Assembly: GCA_963210315.1 (NCBI GenBank)
Contig: OY723260.1
Coordinates: 682,001 to 746,000, forward strand
Length of the DNA: 64,000 bases
Reading direction: 5' to 3'
Origin: Rhynchopus euleeides
Lineage: Eukaryota > Euglenozoa > Diplonemea > Diplonemida > Diplonemidae
Shown here: positions 20,794-31,149 of the stretch, in pieces
Layout of the letters: the number at the start of each line of letters is the position of its first letter
How positions within the stretch are numbered: position 1 is the first letter of the stretch
Position numbers and translations under genes: made by a program
Notes under the pieces: model-generated
What the model was told of the DNA's origin: nothing
Seen by the model: only the letters and a program-made list of their open reading frames with translations
Databases searched by the model: none

Positions 20794-22091
20794 TGTTTCC
20801 GAGCCACCTTGAAGATGTGGTGGCCTGGGTACCTCCTGTTTGCATGGGTGTGGTTGTGCTAAAACTCTGTACCAGATTGCAAACGCACACACATTGAAAG
20901 GTTCTACACTCTGGAAGGTGTATCGTGTGGACCGAGACACGATGAACGATTCTTGCCCGTATTCGTTCTGCATTCCCGCCTAAGTCCGCACCGAATCCCA
21001 CAGCGCGTGCTCTCTTGTGTCCACAACATTGGCAGTACACACTCAGAAAAGATCCAAATAGAAATGGTGGGGGGGGGTCTTCTTGCATGATTCCTTGATT
21101 CGTGGTGACGGTTGCTTGCACCCAGAACGCCGTCATCTCCCACCCCTCACAGCGATACGAAAGCCCGTGTCCTGGCGACACCTAGGAAATCCCGCCAGCG
21201 CACTCAGGCGTCAACAGACACCCGGTGGGGAAGTATTCAAAGTAGCGACATAACAGAACCAAAAGAGGAACAAATGGCAGGGCTGGGTGGGTGCGACGTG
21301 GCGTCACGCAACAGGATAGTGAAGTATGCCGTTTTACAGCCAAGGCGTGCGGTCTGAGGTTCCCGCAGCACATGCACGACGTGGCGTGCCACTGAGGCAC
21401 CATGTGGATATGCAGCACTGAACACACCAAAGTACGCACAATGATTTGCTTGCGATGTGTCCACTCCGGAGTATTCGTGTGGCGAACACATTCGACTTGA
21501 TGTCATATGGTGACGGCCTATTTGTGAGAACAGCCTGATTCCAGACAAGGTTTCTGGAGCAAGATGCAGCACGATGCAATACCGCCGTACGGCCAGAAGA
21601 CATGAAGAGCGGAGTCCTCTCGCAGGACGGCCTGCCGAAAGTTCTGGCTAATGAAACGGCCAAGGGGGGCGCGTTTGACATCAAAATCCCACAAACCCCA
21701 GAGTGGCGATGCGGCTCTCTGGTTGGCATCTTCGATCATGGCGAATTATCATGTGCATTGGCCCAGGAGATGTCCGTTCCCTTTTTCGAACACACATCAG
21801 CAACCGTATCACCGATCCACGGGTCGCTGGTTCATGTATGTTGTCTGCGAGTGGGTGGCTATGCAAAAGAGAAGGGGGGGAAATCGTAAAACCAGACAGC
21901 TTCCTTTGCCTGCGACTCTGAATGCTGATTGACAATCTCTCTTTTTTTCGTTGAACGCTGCCCACACGAACCTGCGCGGGGCGCACTGAGTGTTGTGTGA
22001 GACGAACACAAAAGAAAAAGGGCAAATGAGTCACGGGGCGGGGCGCCGTCTGGATTTTCCACATCCGCTGCGCGCAAAAAAAGTCGTTGAC

Positions 22092-22177
22092 GGTGTCCCT
22101 GAAAATATTCGAGGAACTACGTAAAACTGCGTAAAAACTACGTGATAACTACGCAAATCAGCCTTTTCAGGGGCACC
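22092..22177. mobile_element. 86-bp MITE with TACGTAGTT repeats
   Basis: Terminal inverted repeats GGTGTCCCTGAAAA and TTTTCAGGGGCACC enclose four near-copies of ACTACGTAA. Partial copies with the same ends and repeats lie at 39408-39465 and 42733-42791. Confidence 0.65.
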
Positions 22178-23561
22178 GTTGGAGTTTGCATTATTTGTTT
22201 GTCCAAACGATGCCTGACAGTGCATTGTATGCAGGAGACTGAACGCTGACACAAGTCTTTTTCGTGCTAAAAAGCGAGCCGCTTCTCCTTCCTCCCCAAA
22301 AAAAAACAGCGGCGAATGCACACTCCCCACACGATACGGCGTGCTACAAAACAGACCCGGCACTCGGCATCCACACTAAAATGCATTGCACCACCACATC
22401 TTCATGCGAGAAGGCGAGGGTGTGGCTTCCCACAGCAAGCAACGCAGCCTGCGCACCCAATGCCACTGAACCCTTTCGTAAGGCCAGTGGCATGGCCCGC
22501 AGGGGGGCCGTTGTGTGCAGAATGCACCACCCACGATTTCCCGCGCGATGCCACACCAGAAGGGTGGGCTGGGGACCCACCCATATACCCCCAACATGTC
22601 TCCCGACAGCAGTACGATTTCTCGTTCAGAATTGGGTTTCGTTTTGATGTTGATATATCGCACCCACTACACGTTACTTATATGGGCCGGGCGGGGTGCC
22701 GGAGTGGCAGTGCGGTGGTAGCACTCGATGCTGCGGCTTCCACTGAAGGAACGTGCGATGCGGAGGCAGCCCCTTGTCTGAGGAAGATACATGTGGACAA
22801 AAGGCTTTGTGCCGGTTTCAATGTGCTGGTGGCGCATGCACACATCCCTGTACCACGACCGGCTCCGAGGAGATCTTTGGACGCCCCTCAGATGATTTCG
22901 TCCATAATTCTGTTGCGAACGCATGGCACCCCACCCCTTGACAGGGTTTCCAGCCACACATCTCAAAGGCATCGGCAGTACTGTATGGTACTGCCACGGC
23001 TGATGACACTATCCCCTAGATATTGGCTTTTGCTGCAATGGTTTATGCCAACACCAAGCACAACGCTGCCAGCGCGCGATGCGTTGCATAAAAAACCTTG
23101 CGAACAATTTGACCATTAACCCTTTAAACACGAGCCACCTTCGATTAATATCCCGTTTTTTTGGCCTCGTGACCTACGCTGCCTTTTGGGCCGATTTTGC
23201 CTCTCCAAGTCACAAACACATCCTAGTGAGGATGGTTGGCCTCCCCCTGTGAAAGGATGGCGGATTCCGTGGCTTATATGGCAGATTTGGGTTCAGAAAT
23301 TGTTCAGCGATTGGTCAGGCTCAGAGCGCCTGGTGGGACACATAAATCCCGGATTTTTGCAGAGCAGCGCCTTTGCACACCCTGCACGCGTGGTTTTCGC
23401 TCTCCGGGACCGCCTTGTCGGTCAAGGAAGGCATTTGGTGAGGTACAACGATACTCTGTTGCAGAGTGGGAGACCTGCGTGGTGCGACTTAGCTATCCAG
23501 TATGCAGCCAACTCTAACAAGATACCTACCATCCCCCTTGTAAATGTCCGCCCCTCGAATC

Positions 23562-23614
23562 CCCTTGGAATTGTCCGCCTCGGGGCCTCCTGGGGGGGCG
23601 GACAATTTCAAGGG
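23562..23614. repeat. Strong hairpin, 18-bp arms
   Basis: CCCTTGGAATTGTCCGCC pairs with GGCGGACAATTTCAAGGG across a 17-base G/C-rich loop, with one mismatch. A half-copy (AAATGTCCGCCCC) lies just upstream. Its role is unknown. Confidence 0.65.
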
Positions 23615-25149
23615 TCTCCTGGGTACGAAGGCCTGCAGTGCGTATGGGTGATGTGAGGGATGTCAGGTATCCACGCAGCATCAGGGTCGTCATCTGGCAG
23701 CACTGCAAGCCTGTGCCAGTGCATCGCTCTTTGATGAACGGCAGCCCCAACCTGCCTCTTGTACATGATTCTCCAATCAGCAAGCCAGCCTCACCGGCTG
23801 CCATATCTGCGTGGTGTACATCGAACTCAGTACTTCAGCTGATGGGACAGTTCTTCTGGTGTCGTTGGTCAAGGCCAAGACTGGCAGATTGAACAAGAGT
23901 TGGATGAGCACTGTCAGGTCAAATGAGTTGGGACTTGGAGTCACCGTCAGCATCTCTGGGTGGTCAGCGGTGCACGGTGGTGTGCAGCCCTCAGTTGGAC
24001 GCCCACTCTCCTGCGTGCAGGGCTCCTTCTCGCCACATCTAGGGGTCCCTTGTCTTTTCGACAAATCGTGTCCCTCCACTACCTCCACTTCGTCATACCC
24101 TCATCATTACCACTCCTCTTGGCCATCCAGGCCCACATACGGCACACCTGCTTCTTCTGGTGCCCCCGCTGTTGCAGATATGTCCTCGGAGGAGTAAAAT
24201 AGGGCCAGACAGACCGAAGATGCGGCCAGGACAAAGAACAGCGAAAAAGGCCTCAAAAAGTGCGAAAAATGGCGAAAATACCATTCATAGCAACACGATT
24301 TGAGGACCACAGGGGGGCATATTTTAGTGTTTTTTCATGCACCGTATACCCCAATGGTCTGTAGGAAGACGTTTTCCCCCTGGCGAGTCCGGGAATGTCC
24401 TTAGGAGAAAATATTTCAAGTGTGCTTTAGTTTCCCGCCACGTACGTGGCGTTCCGTGTTTAACCCTTTAGACACCAACCACCCCGTACGGGGTGGGATA
24501 ATATTCCTTGGGCACCTATGGGGTCGGATTGTGGAATTTTTCACCGATTTTTTTTATGGCGAAATCTTTCAGAGCAGCGGAATCAAATGCGACCAGTTTC
24601 GGCGAGAAAGATGGAGCAGAACTAGTTTTAGGTTTGTAGGAGAATTCGGTAAAAAATCGGTTTTTGGCCACTTTTTCCACTATTTTTCCAGATTTTGGCA
24701 CCGCCATCAGTTCGTCAGTATTCATCGAACTGAGGTACAACCGGCCTCGACCGCTCCCTCGCTTGAATACAAATGTCAGTGGCACGTGTTCAACTGCCTT
24801 TTGGTGCCGTTTGTAATGCGTATCTCCCTCGGCGCCTTGCCAAGGACGATGTACCCTGGGGAGGACCGCTCGAAGACAGGCAACACCACCTCCGTAGGAG
24901 AGTGTCGACGGCGCCCAGCCAGCGCCCAGAAACAGTAGTGTGCAACTGAGCCCTGCACAAATTATGGGTACTCGAGACTGATGTGGAGGAATTCGAGGGA
25001 TGGTCACAAGACCGCTCACCCCTCACACCCCGACCCTTCTTGCATTTCCGCAGGAAGGTGCTCATGTGACGTGCAATTGGGAACGGGCACCCCAGGGCCC
25101 CACTTCACTATTTTGATCGATTTTTTGCTGTCTCGGAACCTGCCGTGCT

Positions 25150-26125
25150 GATTCTGTCACATATTGCCTGCGGTTACGCCAAGGTCGATACCATCCCATA
25201 TTTTTCAGGAGATATCAGACGGCTCCCCGATTTCCAGGGGAATTTGGGCATTTTTGAGGGGCGCGCAAAAGAGCCCCAGTTCAGGAATTTTCTGTTCAAC
25301 ATTTTTCAGAATCTCTTGCGATCGTGGATTCCGCTGTTCAAAATTCCCCCAGGGTACTGAGGCTGATCTGGAAAAAACGGATGACCGGTCCTTCAACCCA
25401 CTCCACACGTCACATACCCCCCTGAGGGTGGTTGAGCAGGTCGGCACAACGGGACCTGCCATTGCGGGCTGGCACCCAGGGGTGTTCCACTCCATCAAAT
25501 TGAGATTTTTTTTGGATCTCGGATTCTACTGTGCTGATTCTGTCACAGATTGCATGTGTTTGGGCCAAGTGTTGCCACCGCGCAGATTTTTTTCAGTAAA
25601 AATCTTCGCCACCCCGATTTTCGGGTGAAATCGGTGGCTTTTGAGGGGTCCACAAAGGAAGTATATTTCAAGAATCTTCTGCCCATTATTTTTCAAAATT
25701 TCTTGCGATGGTGGGTTCCACGAGTCAAAATACCCCAGACCACGTACTTTTCCAAACAAAAACAAACGTGTTGTGTGCCTTGCATACCAAAGAGAAAGGT
25801 CGCAAAAACGGAAATTGGGTCGACCCCCACCACTTGCCCGTATATACCTGCAATTGCGTGTTGGCACTCGGGGGTGTTCCACTCCACTAAATTGACCGAT
25901 TCTTTTTTTCTCGGATTCCGCTGGGCTGATTCTGTCACAGATTGCCCCTGGTTCCGCCATTTCATGCATCACCTCGGAGTTTTTTCAGGAGAAACTCACC
26001 AACCCCCAATTTTGGGGTGAAAATAGGCCTTTTTGGGGGGTGCGTAAAGGAGCCCCATTTCAGGATTTTTATTCGCACTATTTTCCAAAATTTCTTGCGA
26101 TGGTGGATTCCGCGAGTCAAAATAC
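25150..26125. repeat. Tandem repeat, about 385-395 bp period, three units
   Basis: TTCTGTCACAGATTG starts units near 25154, 25536 and 25931. Each continues through a G-rich stretch, TTTCTTGCGATGGTGG and GAGTCAAAATAC. The third unit breaks at 26125 and resumes at 31031 with ACCCCAGATTACCTAC, matching unit 2 (ACCCCAGACCACGTAC). Confidence 0.75.
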
Positions 26126-26542
26126 ATCCGATTTAATGCACATGTTATACATGTAAAATACTTGCATGCAAGTAAAATACATGTATTTTACTTGCATGCA
26201 AGTATTTTACTTGTCATGCAAGTATTATACATGTATTTTACTTGTCATGCAAGTATTTTACATGTATAATACTTGCATGACAAGTATTATACATGTAAAA
26301 TACATGTAAATGCCTGAAATATACATGTAAAATACATGTATATCAAGTAAAAATACAAGTATAATAGTTGACATGCAAGTATTATACTTGTATTTTTACT
26401 TGATATACATGTATTTTACATGTATATTTCAGGCATATACATGTATTATACATGTATAATAGTTGACATGCAAGTATTATACATGTATAATACATGTATA
26501 TACTTGTAGTTATACATGTAAAATTTACAAGATCCCACCGTG
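26126..26542. repeat. AT-rich palindrome block ending in a hAT-like terminus
   Basis: The block is made of interleaved ACATGTA, TTGCATGCAAG and CTTGTCATGCAAG units, each a palindrome, arranged as larger inverted repeats. It ends AATTTACAAGATCCCACCGTG, the same terminus as the element at 49484-53836. It is probably the right end of a related element. The structure would extrude cruciforms readily. Confidence 0.75.
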
Positions 26543-26620
26543 TTGGGGGGAGCCCCCCCCCCCCCCCCCACCAGCAAAAAAACACGAACACAAACCAATC
26601 ACAACAAATCACAACAAATC

Positions 26621-27151
26621 GTCAGCTGATTGAGGGTGTGATATGAGGGTTCTATCCAACAAGGATATCAAGGCGGCACTTTCAAAGTCCTGCCAAGGAC
26701 AGCGCCACGTGGGTGTGTGCTTCTGATATATGTTATGTCATCATGTGAACCCTCCCCAGCGTGTGCCAACATCCCTGACACGCTCACGAAAAGCATGACA
26801 CGGAGAAAACAGGTGCCGAAACAACCTGCCGAGCACACGGGTGGTGCCACGTTGATCCACGCAGCGATCTCCCATGACAGGAAGCCTTGTCGCCACGGCA
26901 GAGTCGCCGCAGACTGTGGGAGAGGTGTCGCCAGTCACCTTGAGGTTGCAGTGTGTCATCAGGCTAAGACCCGTGCCCTCTTCACCTCCCCTGTTAGGTT
27001 GCTCCCATATCGTTGCCTGCTTTGGGGCCTGAAGGACATAGGGGTCCAGCAGGCACTTGAGCATCGCAAGGCATGAGTGGCTGTTTCAAACTCCTGGTGC
27101 AAGCACCCGTCATGGTCTGGGGAAGCCCTCCCAGGTAGTTTAACGTCTTGC
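26621..27151. repeat. 530-bp direct repeat, left copy
   Basis: Nearly identical to 30401-30930; one 1-bp indel was noticed (near 26906). It starts GTCAGCTGATTGAGGG and is bordered on both sides by ACAACAAATC decamers. The minus-strand frames (LPGRASPDHDGCLHQEF and LKCLLDPYVLQAPKQ) have no recognised domain. A diverged copy of its first 100 bases lies at 38866-38966. The ends are not TG...CA, so it is not a typical LTR. Confidence 0.85.
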
Positions 27152-27261
27152 ACAACAAATCGCAACAAATCGTATTGCAATTTGGGTTAGCGTGCTGGCA
27201 TCGCAGCCTGGCCCCGAAGGACCATACCGTGAGGAACCGGGCCCGCTATCCTACTCTTGCT

Positions 27262-30200
27262 CTACGTGACACCACACGGTTTCGCTCTCCTCCTCGTTGC
27301 GCTGTAAAGGAGGGGGGACACACACACACTGGAAGCCGGAGATTGCGCCTGCTGATACTGAGGCGCAATCTTCGCGACGACGCGTTGAAAAGAGCGCGGA
27401 ATAGCCGCCGAACGAAAGATGGTGGGAGAGGGGATGCAGCGGGTGCGCTTCGGAACCGCACGCAACACCTGCTTCTGGAGGAAACGAGAACGAGAAGGAC
27501 GGACAGCACGTGTCTTGCGCTCCAAGAAGCGCAAGGCCTGTGAGGCCCGTGGGAAAGGGGAAGGCACGCCCGATCTAGCTGTGCTGATGATCGTGCGGGA
27601 GGAAGGAAAACCTGCTCTGTTGTTATGAAACGAGCATCGCTCCAGGGCAGATTCGTCTGCCTCCCGCATGTGCGCTACACGTTTCTGCGCGCGGGGAACC
27701 GAGGACTCAGAAGGGGAGGAAGGGGAGAAAGGAAGTCGACGCCCCACGTAAGGGCTCGGCGACGTGCACTCGTGGGAGAGCGTGTCGCCCCCCTGGTGAG
27801 ACGGCGTTTCTGCCTGCCAGTCGGGAAGAGAGGGGGTTGCAGTGTCTAAAGGCACTAGGGGCTCCTGACATGGAGAGGGTGGTGGGGGTGACACAGTGTC
27901 TGATGGGGGACTAAGCCGAGTGTCGACGGGCTGAAAGCCCGGCGAGTCATCCACAACAAGGGAAGGTGCAGGCGAGAGAGGAAGGGGGGAAGCAAGTTCT
28001 GATGGGGGCATGATACTATCCTCGTCAGGCCGAAGGCTTGACGCTGAAATCGGTGAACCAGGGGACACGGGGGGTTGAGGTTCTACTCTTCTGTTGTTAA
28101 AGGAGCGTTGCCCCAGGGCAGATTCGCCTGTCTCCTGTATGGGTGCTACCCGCTTCTGCGCGCGGGGCACCGAGGACTCAGAGGGGAGAGAGGGAGAGAA
28201 AGGAAGGCGGCGCCCCACGCAAGGGCTCGGAGATCTCCGTTGCGTGGCGCTCTCTGGGAGGGGCGGCGAGCCCGACTGCGGGGTCTGTAGCCCGTCCAGC
28301 AGGTCTGTGTGCAGCACGAGCTCCGGAGCCGGAGAGGGCGCCGGAGGCGGTGCTGTATCTGCTGGTGGAGCGAGACGAGCATCATCAGGCTGGGAGCCCG
28401 ACGATTCATCCGCATCAAGCGTAACGTGCTCTGCACCCATCTTACGCGGGGTAGGGGAAGCAGGGGTATTCATTCGAGGGGAAGGCGAGAAAAGAAAACC
28501 AGGGAATTCGCGTGGGGTCAACGCAGATGACTCCGCAGAAGAACCCAACTCGCCCTCACTGGGCTGATCGTCGGGGCAGCAAAGAGCCAAATGCTCAATC
28601 ACGCCCGGCCAAAGAAGAAGAAGAGACGCACACATGTCCCACTCTGGCTGTCGCACACACACTATCCCAGCCCCCCAGAGGGACGGGCCCTCGTCAGAGT
28701 GATCTAAACAAATGGCGGTGCGTTTCACGGCATCCTGCCCCATCGAGTCCTCGTCGGAGGCGTCCAGAACGATGGCGGTGCGTTTCACCGCAGCCGCAGC
28801 CGTCGTGTCGCTATCCATCTCAGACGAGGGAGGGACTTCCTCGCTGGTGGAGCCCGCATCTGCAGCGTCGTCTCCATCATGCTCAGTGGCACCAGAGCTG
28901 CCCTCCTCTCCCTCGCTGTCAGAGTCGTCTTCGCAGCTGCTGCTGTCGTCATCCGTGCTCGCAACTTGGTCGACCCTGGGGGCGCGCCCATGGTGGCCGG
29001 CCGCGCAGCATGTCTTCACATTGGCGCAGGTGCCGCATCGCGTCATGTGGTGTGTCTCACAACACATCACCTTCAGGCCGTCCGCGTGGTGGTGGTGGAC
29101 GCGGCAACACGCAGCTATCGTCAGTGCGTAATTCCGCTTGGCATTATCGCACTCGTCGCATTTCGGTTTCGAATGCGCGTTGCACACTTTCCGGGGGCCC
29201 AGAGACGTGCTCGCGAGCGACCGCGGCACTGGTACGGGTATAGCGCTGCGCGGCGGGGGCGGGCGTGGCCCATCCCATTGTGAGGCTCGCGTGGTCCGGG
29301 GGATCCCAGTGTAGTCTGGGAACACGTTTGTTCCCCACCTCACGATATTGCCGTCTGCATCGACGCCTGCGGCCGCACATGCCTGTTCTGCACTCGCCTC
29401 TAACGCCGCGATCGTCTCTGCGCCACCTGCGAACACGGGCCGGGGTGTCATCCCGCCCCAGACCTCTCCAGCGCCTACCGAGCAGAGGGAGCCGACCCGG
29501 TCCTCGCGTCGCGCAGGCCACGGGGTAGGAAGGCTTAGCTGGTCGCATAGCCTCTTCAGGCAGCCCATCATCGTCCAGAGGAGGTTGCCACGCTCGGCCA
29601 TCGCGGGGTTGGAGGTTCGTGCCGAGCGCTCCGAGGGCTGTAACGCCTTCCCTGTGAAGATTTCGAAGTCAAGGGCGAGCTCGATGTTCGACACCGTGCC
29701 TTGCTTCGTCCATTGGAGCGCTGCGAGCCACGCAAGTATCGCCCTGAGAGACGCAGCGCTATACGGCCACAGCCGCGCTGCTGGCTTCTCTGGGATACTG
29801 GATACGTCGAAGTCAAAAGCCTCTGCCGGCCAGGAGAGAGCAGCCGTCCAGGGGTGCACGAGGGGTCCAGCGCGCCGCATCTTCGCCTCGAGCTCCCACC
29901 GCTTCAGCACGATGCGCCCCATCAGCGTGTGCAGCAAGGTCTCGTCTACCTGGAATCCCTCTGGCACCACGCCGTATCTCGCAAGGCACGGGGGCCACCC
30001 TGAGCGGTCCAGCTGCAGCAGGGGTTCGTACTGAGGTTGAGACCTGACGGAGTCAAACGCACTGCATGCCCACCAAAGGTGATCGGGCGTGTCACTGTCC
30101 GCACCATCGCAGTGTACACACAGCTTGGGGTCCCGTACGTCTGCCTCTTCAGCCGCCGGATCGGACACGATATCCCAGTCGAAGGAATCCTGAGAACCGA

Positions 30201-30285
30201 GCAGATCGGCGTCTCCCTGCTCCTCGTCCTCCTCCTCTTCGTACTCGCACTCCTCCTCTTCCTCAGCTTCCTGACGTACTCGCAT
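27262..30285 (-). CDS. 1007-residue retroelement-derived ORF with terminal direct repeats around it
   Basis: The protein opens with an acidic Glu-rich stretch. At about residues 56-75 it has a CxxC...H...C knuckle (CVHCDGADSDTPDHLWWAC), the form found at the C-terminal side of LINE reverse transcriptases. After a region of about 300 residues with no recognised fold comes a Cys/His-rich segment (CDECDNAKRN ... CCETHHMTRCGTCANVKTCC) that may bind zinc. The rest is acidic and then Pro/Ser-rich, with a repeated block (VGRRLPFSPS ... SESSVPRAQKRVA) appearing twice. No polymerase domain is present, so this looks like the truncated downstream part of a retroelement, or a protein built from one. The 530-bp direct repeats at 26621 and 30401 enclose it, and its last 260 bases recur at 7071-7337. 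No function is assigned. Confidence 0.6.
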   Translation of the reverse strand: MRVRQEAEEEEECEYEEEEDEEQGDADLLGSQDSFDWDIVSDPAAEEADVRDPKLCVHCDGADSDTPDHLWWACSAFDSVRSQPQYEPLLQLDRSGWPPCLARYGVVPEGFQVDETLLHTLMGRIVLKRWELEAKMRRAGPLVHPWTAALSWPAEAFDFDVSSIPEKPAARLWPYSAASLRAILAWLAALQWTKQGTVSNIELALDFEIFTGKALQPSERSARTSNPAMAERGNLLWTMMGCLKRLCDQLSLPTPWPARREDRVGSLCSVGAGEVWGGMTPRPVFAGGAETIAALEASAEQACAAAGVDADGNIVRWGTNVFPDYTGIPRTTRASQWDGPRPPPPRSAIPVPVPRSLASTSLGPRKVCNAHSKPKCDECDNAKRNYALTIAACCRVHHHHADGLKVMCCETHHMTRCGTCANVKTCCAAGHHGRAPRVDQVASTDDDSSSCEDDSDSEGEEGSSGATEHDGDDAADAGSTSEEVPPSSEMDSDTTAAAAVKRTAIVLDASDEDSMGQDAVKRTAICLDHSDEGPSLWGAGIVCVRQPEWDMCASLLLLWPGVIEHLALCCPDDQPSEGELGSSAESSALTPREFPGFLFSPSPRMNTPASPTPRKMGAEHVTLDADESSGSQPDDARLAPPADTAPPPAPSPAPELVLHTDLLDGLQTPQSGSPPLPESATQRRSPSPCVGRRLPFSPSLPSESSVPRAQKRVAPIQETGESALGQRSFNNRRVEPQPPVSPGSPISASSLRPDEDSIMPPSELASPLPLSPAPSLVVDDSPGFQPVDTRLSPPSDTVSPPPPSPCQEPLVPLDTATPSLPDWQAETPSHQGGDTLSHECTSPSPYVGRRLPFSPSSPSESSVPRAQKRVAHMREADESALERCSFHNNRAGFPSSRTIISTARSGVPSPFPRASQALRFLERKTRAVRPSRSRFLQKQVLRAVPKRTRCIPSPTIFRSAAIPRSFQRVVAKIAPQYQQAQSPASSVCVSPLLYSATRRRAKPCGVT

Positions 30286-30300
30286 TCCTCCTCTTCCTCA

Positions 30301-30400
30301 GCAACAAATCACAACAAATCACAACAAATCACAACAAATCGCAACAAATCACAACAAATCACACCTTGTCACAACAAATCACAACAAATCACAACACGTC
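30301..30400. repeat. ACAACAAATC decamer array
   Basis: About ten copies of the decamer, some with one or two changes, lie between the ORF start and the right 530-bp repeat. Two copies precede (26601-26620) and two follow (27152-27172) the left repeat, and inverted copies occur at 30970-31012. The decamer marks every edge of the 530-bp repeats. Confidence 0.8.
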
Positions 30401-30930
30401 GTCAGCTGATTGAGGGTGTGATATGAGGGTTCTATCCAACAAGGATATCAAGGCGGCACTTTCAAAGTCCTGCCAAGGACAGCGCCACGTGGGTGTGTGC
30501 TTCTGATATATGTTATGTCATCATGTGAACCCTCCCCAGCGTGTGCCAACATCCCTGACACGCTCACGAAAAGCATGACACGGAGAAAACAGGTGCCGAA
30601 ACAACCTGCCGAGCACACGGGTGGTGCCACGTTGATCCACGCAGCGATCTCCCATGACAGGAAGCCTTGTCGCCACGGCAGAGTGCCGCAGACTGTGGGA
30701 GAGGTGTCGCCAGTCACCTTGAGGTTGCAGTGTGTCATCAGGCTAAGACCCGTGCCCTCTTCACCTCCCCTGTTAGGTTGCTCCCATATCGTTGCCTGCT
30801 TTGGGGCCTGAAGGACATAGGGGTCCAGCAGGCACTTGAGCATCGCAAGGCATGAGTGGCTGTTTCAAACTCCTGGTGCAAGCACCCGTCATGGTCTGGG
30901 GAAGCCCTCCCAGGTAGTTTAACGTCTTGC
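30401..30930. repeat. 530-bp direct repeat, right copy
   Basis: Pairs with 26621-27151. It would be the 5' copy relative to the ORF, so any promoter for that ORF should lie here. No primer-binding site follows it on the ORF side, only decamers. Confidence 0.85.
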
Positions 30931-31149
30931 CCAGGACAACACGTCACAACAAATATCAGTGAAAAATGTTGTGATTTGTTGTGATCGGGTGTGATTCGTT
31001 GTGATTTGTTGTTTTTTTCCCCTGCCTGATTACCCCAGATTACCTACTTTTCGAAAGAAAAAAATGCGAGGTTGCGCCTTCGAGATCAATGACAAAATGT
31101 TGCAGAAACGGAAAATAAAGTCGGACCCCCTTGGTGTCTAAAGGGTTAA

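Larger units (their letters stand above)
20794..24459. other. Intergenic, repeats and decayed elements
   Basis: Bases 20794-20990 are the likely promoter and 5' untranslated region of the receptor gene; no core element is certain. Bases 22180-22275 match 56376-56475. A TTAA followed by CCCTTTAAACACG at 23116-23119 is a lone piggyBac-like terminus. Between 23640 and 24300 frames on the minus strand (such as FDLTVLIQLLFNLPVLAL) look like a decayed coding region, but no family was recognised. Confidence 0.5.
26126..31030. mobile_element. 4.9 kb composite insert inside the tandem repeat
   Basis: The third tandem unit is interrupted exactly here and TAC is present on both sides (26123-26125 and 31031-31033). 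The insert holds an AT-rich palindrome block, a C-tract, decamer repeats, two 530-bp direct repeats and a 1007-residue ORF. Whether it arrived in one step or several is not resolved. Confidence 0.6.
24460..31149. mobile_element. piggyBac-like element with TTAA target, split by a later insertion
   Basis: TTAA at 24460-24463 is followed by CCCTTTAGACACCAA, and the exact complement ends at TTAA 31146-31149. A TTAA duplication and a CCC-starting terminus are typical of piggyBac elements. Only about 1.8 kb (24460-26125 and 31031-31149) belongs to the element. It contains tandem repeats and no transposase, so it is non-autonomous. The remainder is the insert 26126-31030. Confidence 0.65.

Noticed and set aside
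20794-20973. Upstream extension of the receptor cyclase by 60 residues
   Set aside because: Starting at 20793 places a signal peptide at the exact N-terminus; the extension has no features and would bury it.
22683-22730. Possible tRNA 5' half (GGTGCCGGAGTGGC)
   Set aside because: No matching 3' half, anticodon loop or B-box follows.
23526-24310. Decayed piggyBac transposase near the lone TTAA terminus at 23116
   Set aside because: Fragments such as FDLTVLIQLLFNLP do not show the catalytic Asp spacing or the cysteine-rich tail of piggyBac proteins, so no family was assigned.
30301-30400. CRISPR array or telomere
   Set aside because: The decamers are directly tandem with no unique spacers, the host is a eukaryote, and the unit does not resemble a telomeric repeat.
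26621-30930. Classical LTR retrotransposon
   Set aside because: The direct repeats lack TG...CA ends, there is no primer-binding site or polypurine tract, and there are no gag, protease or integrase domains.
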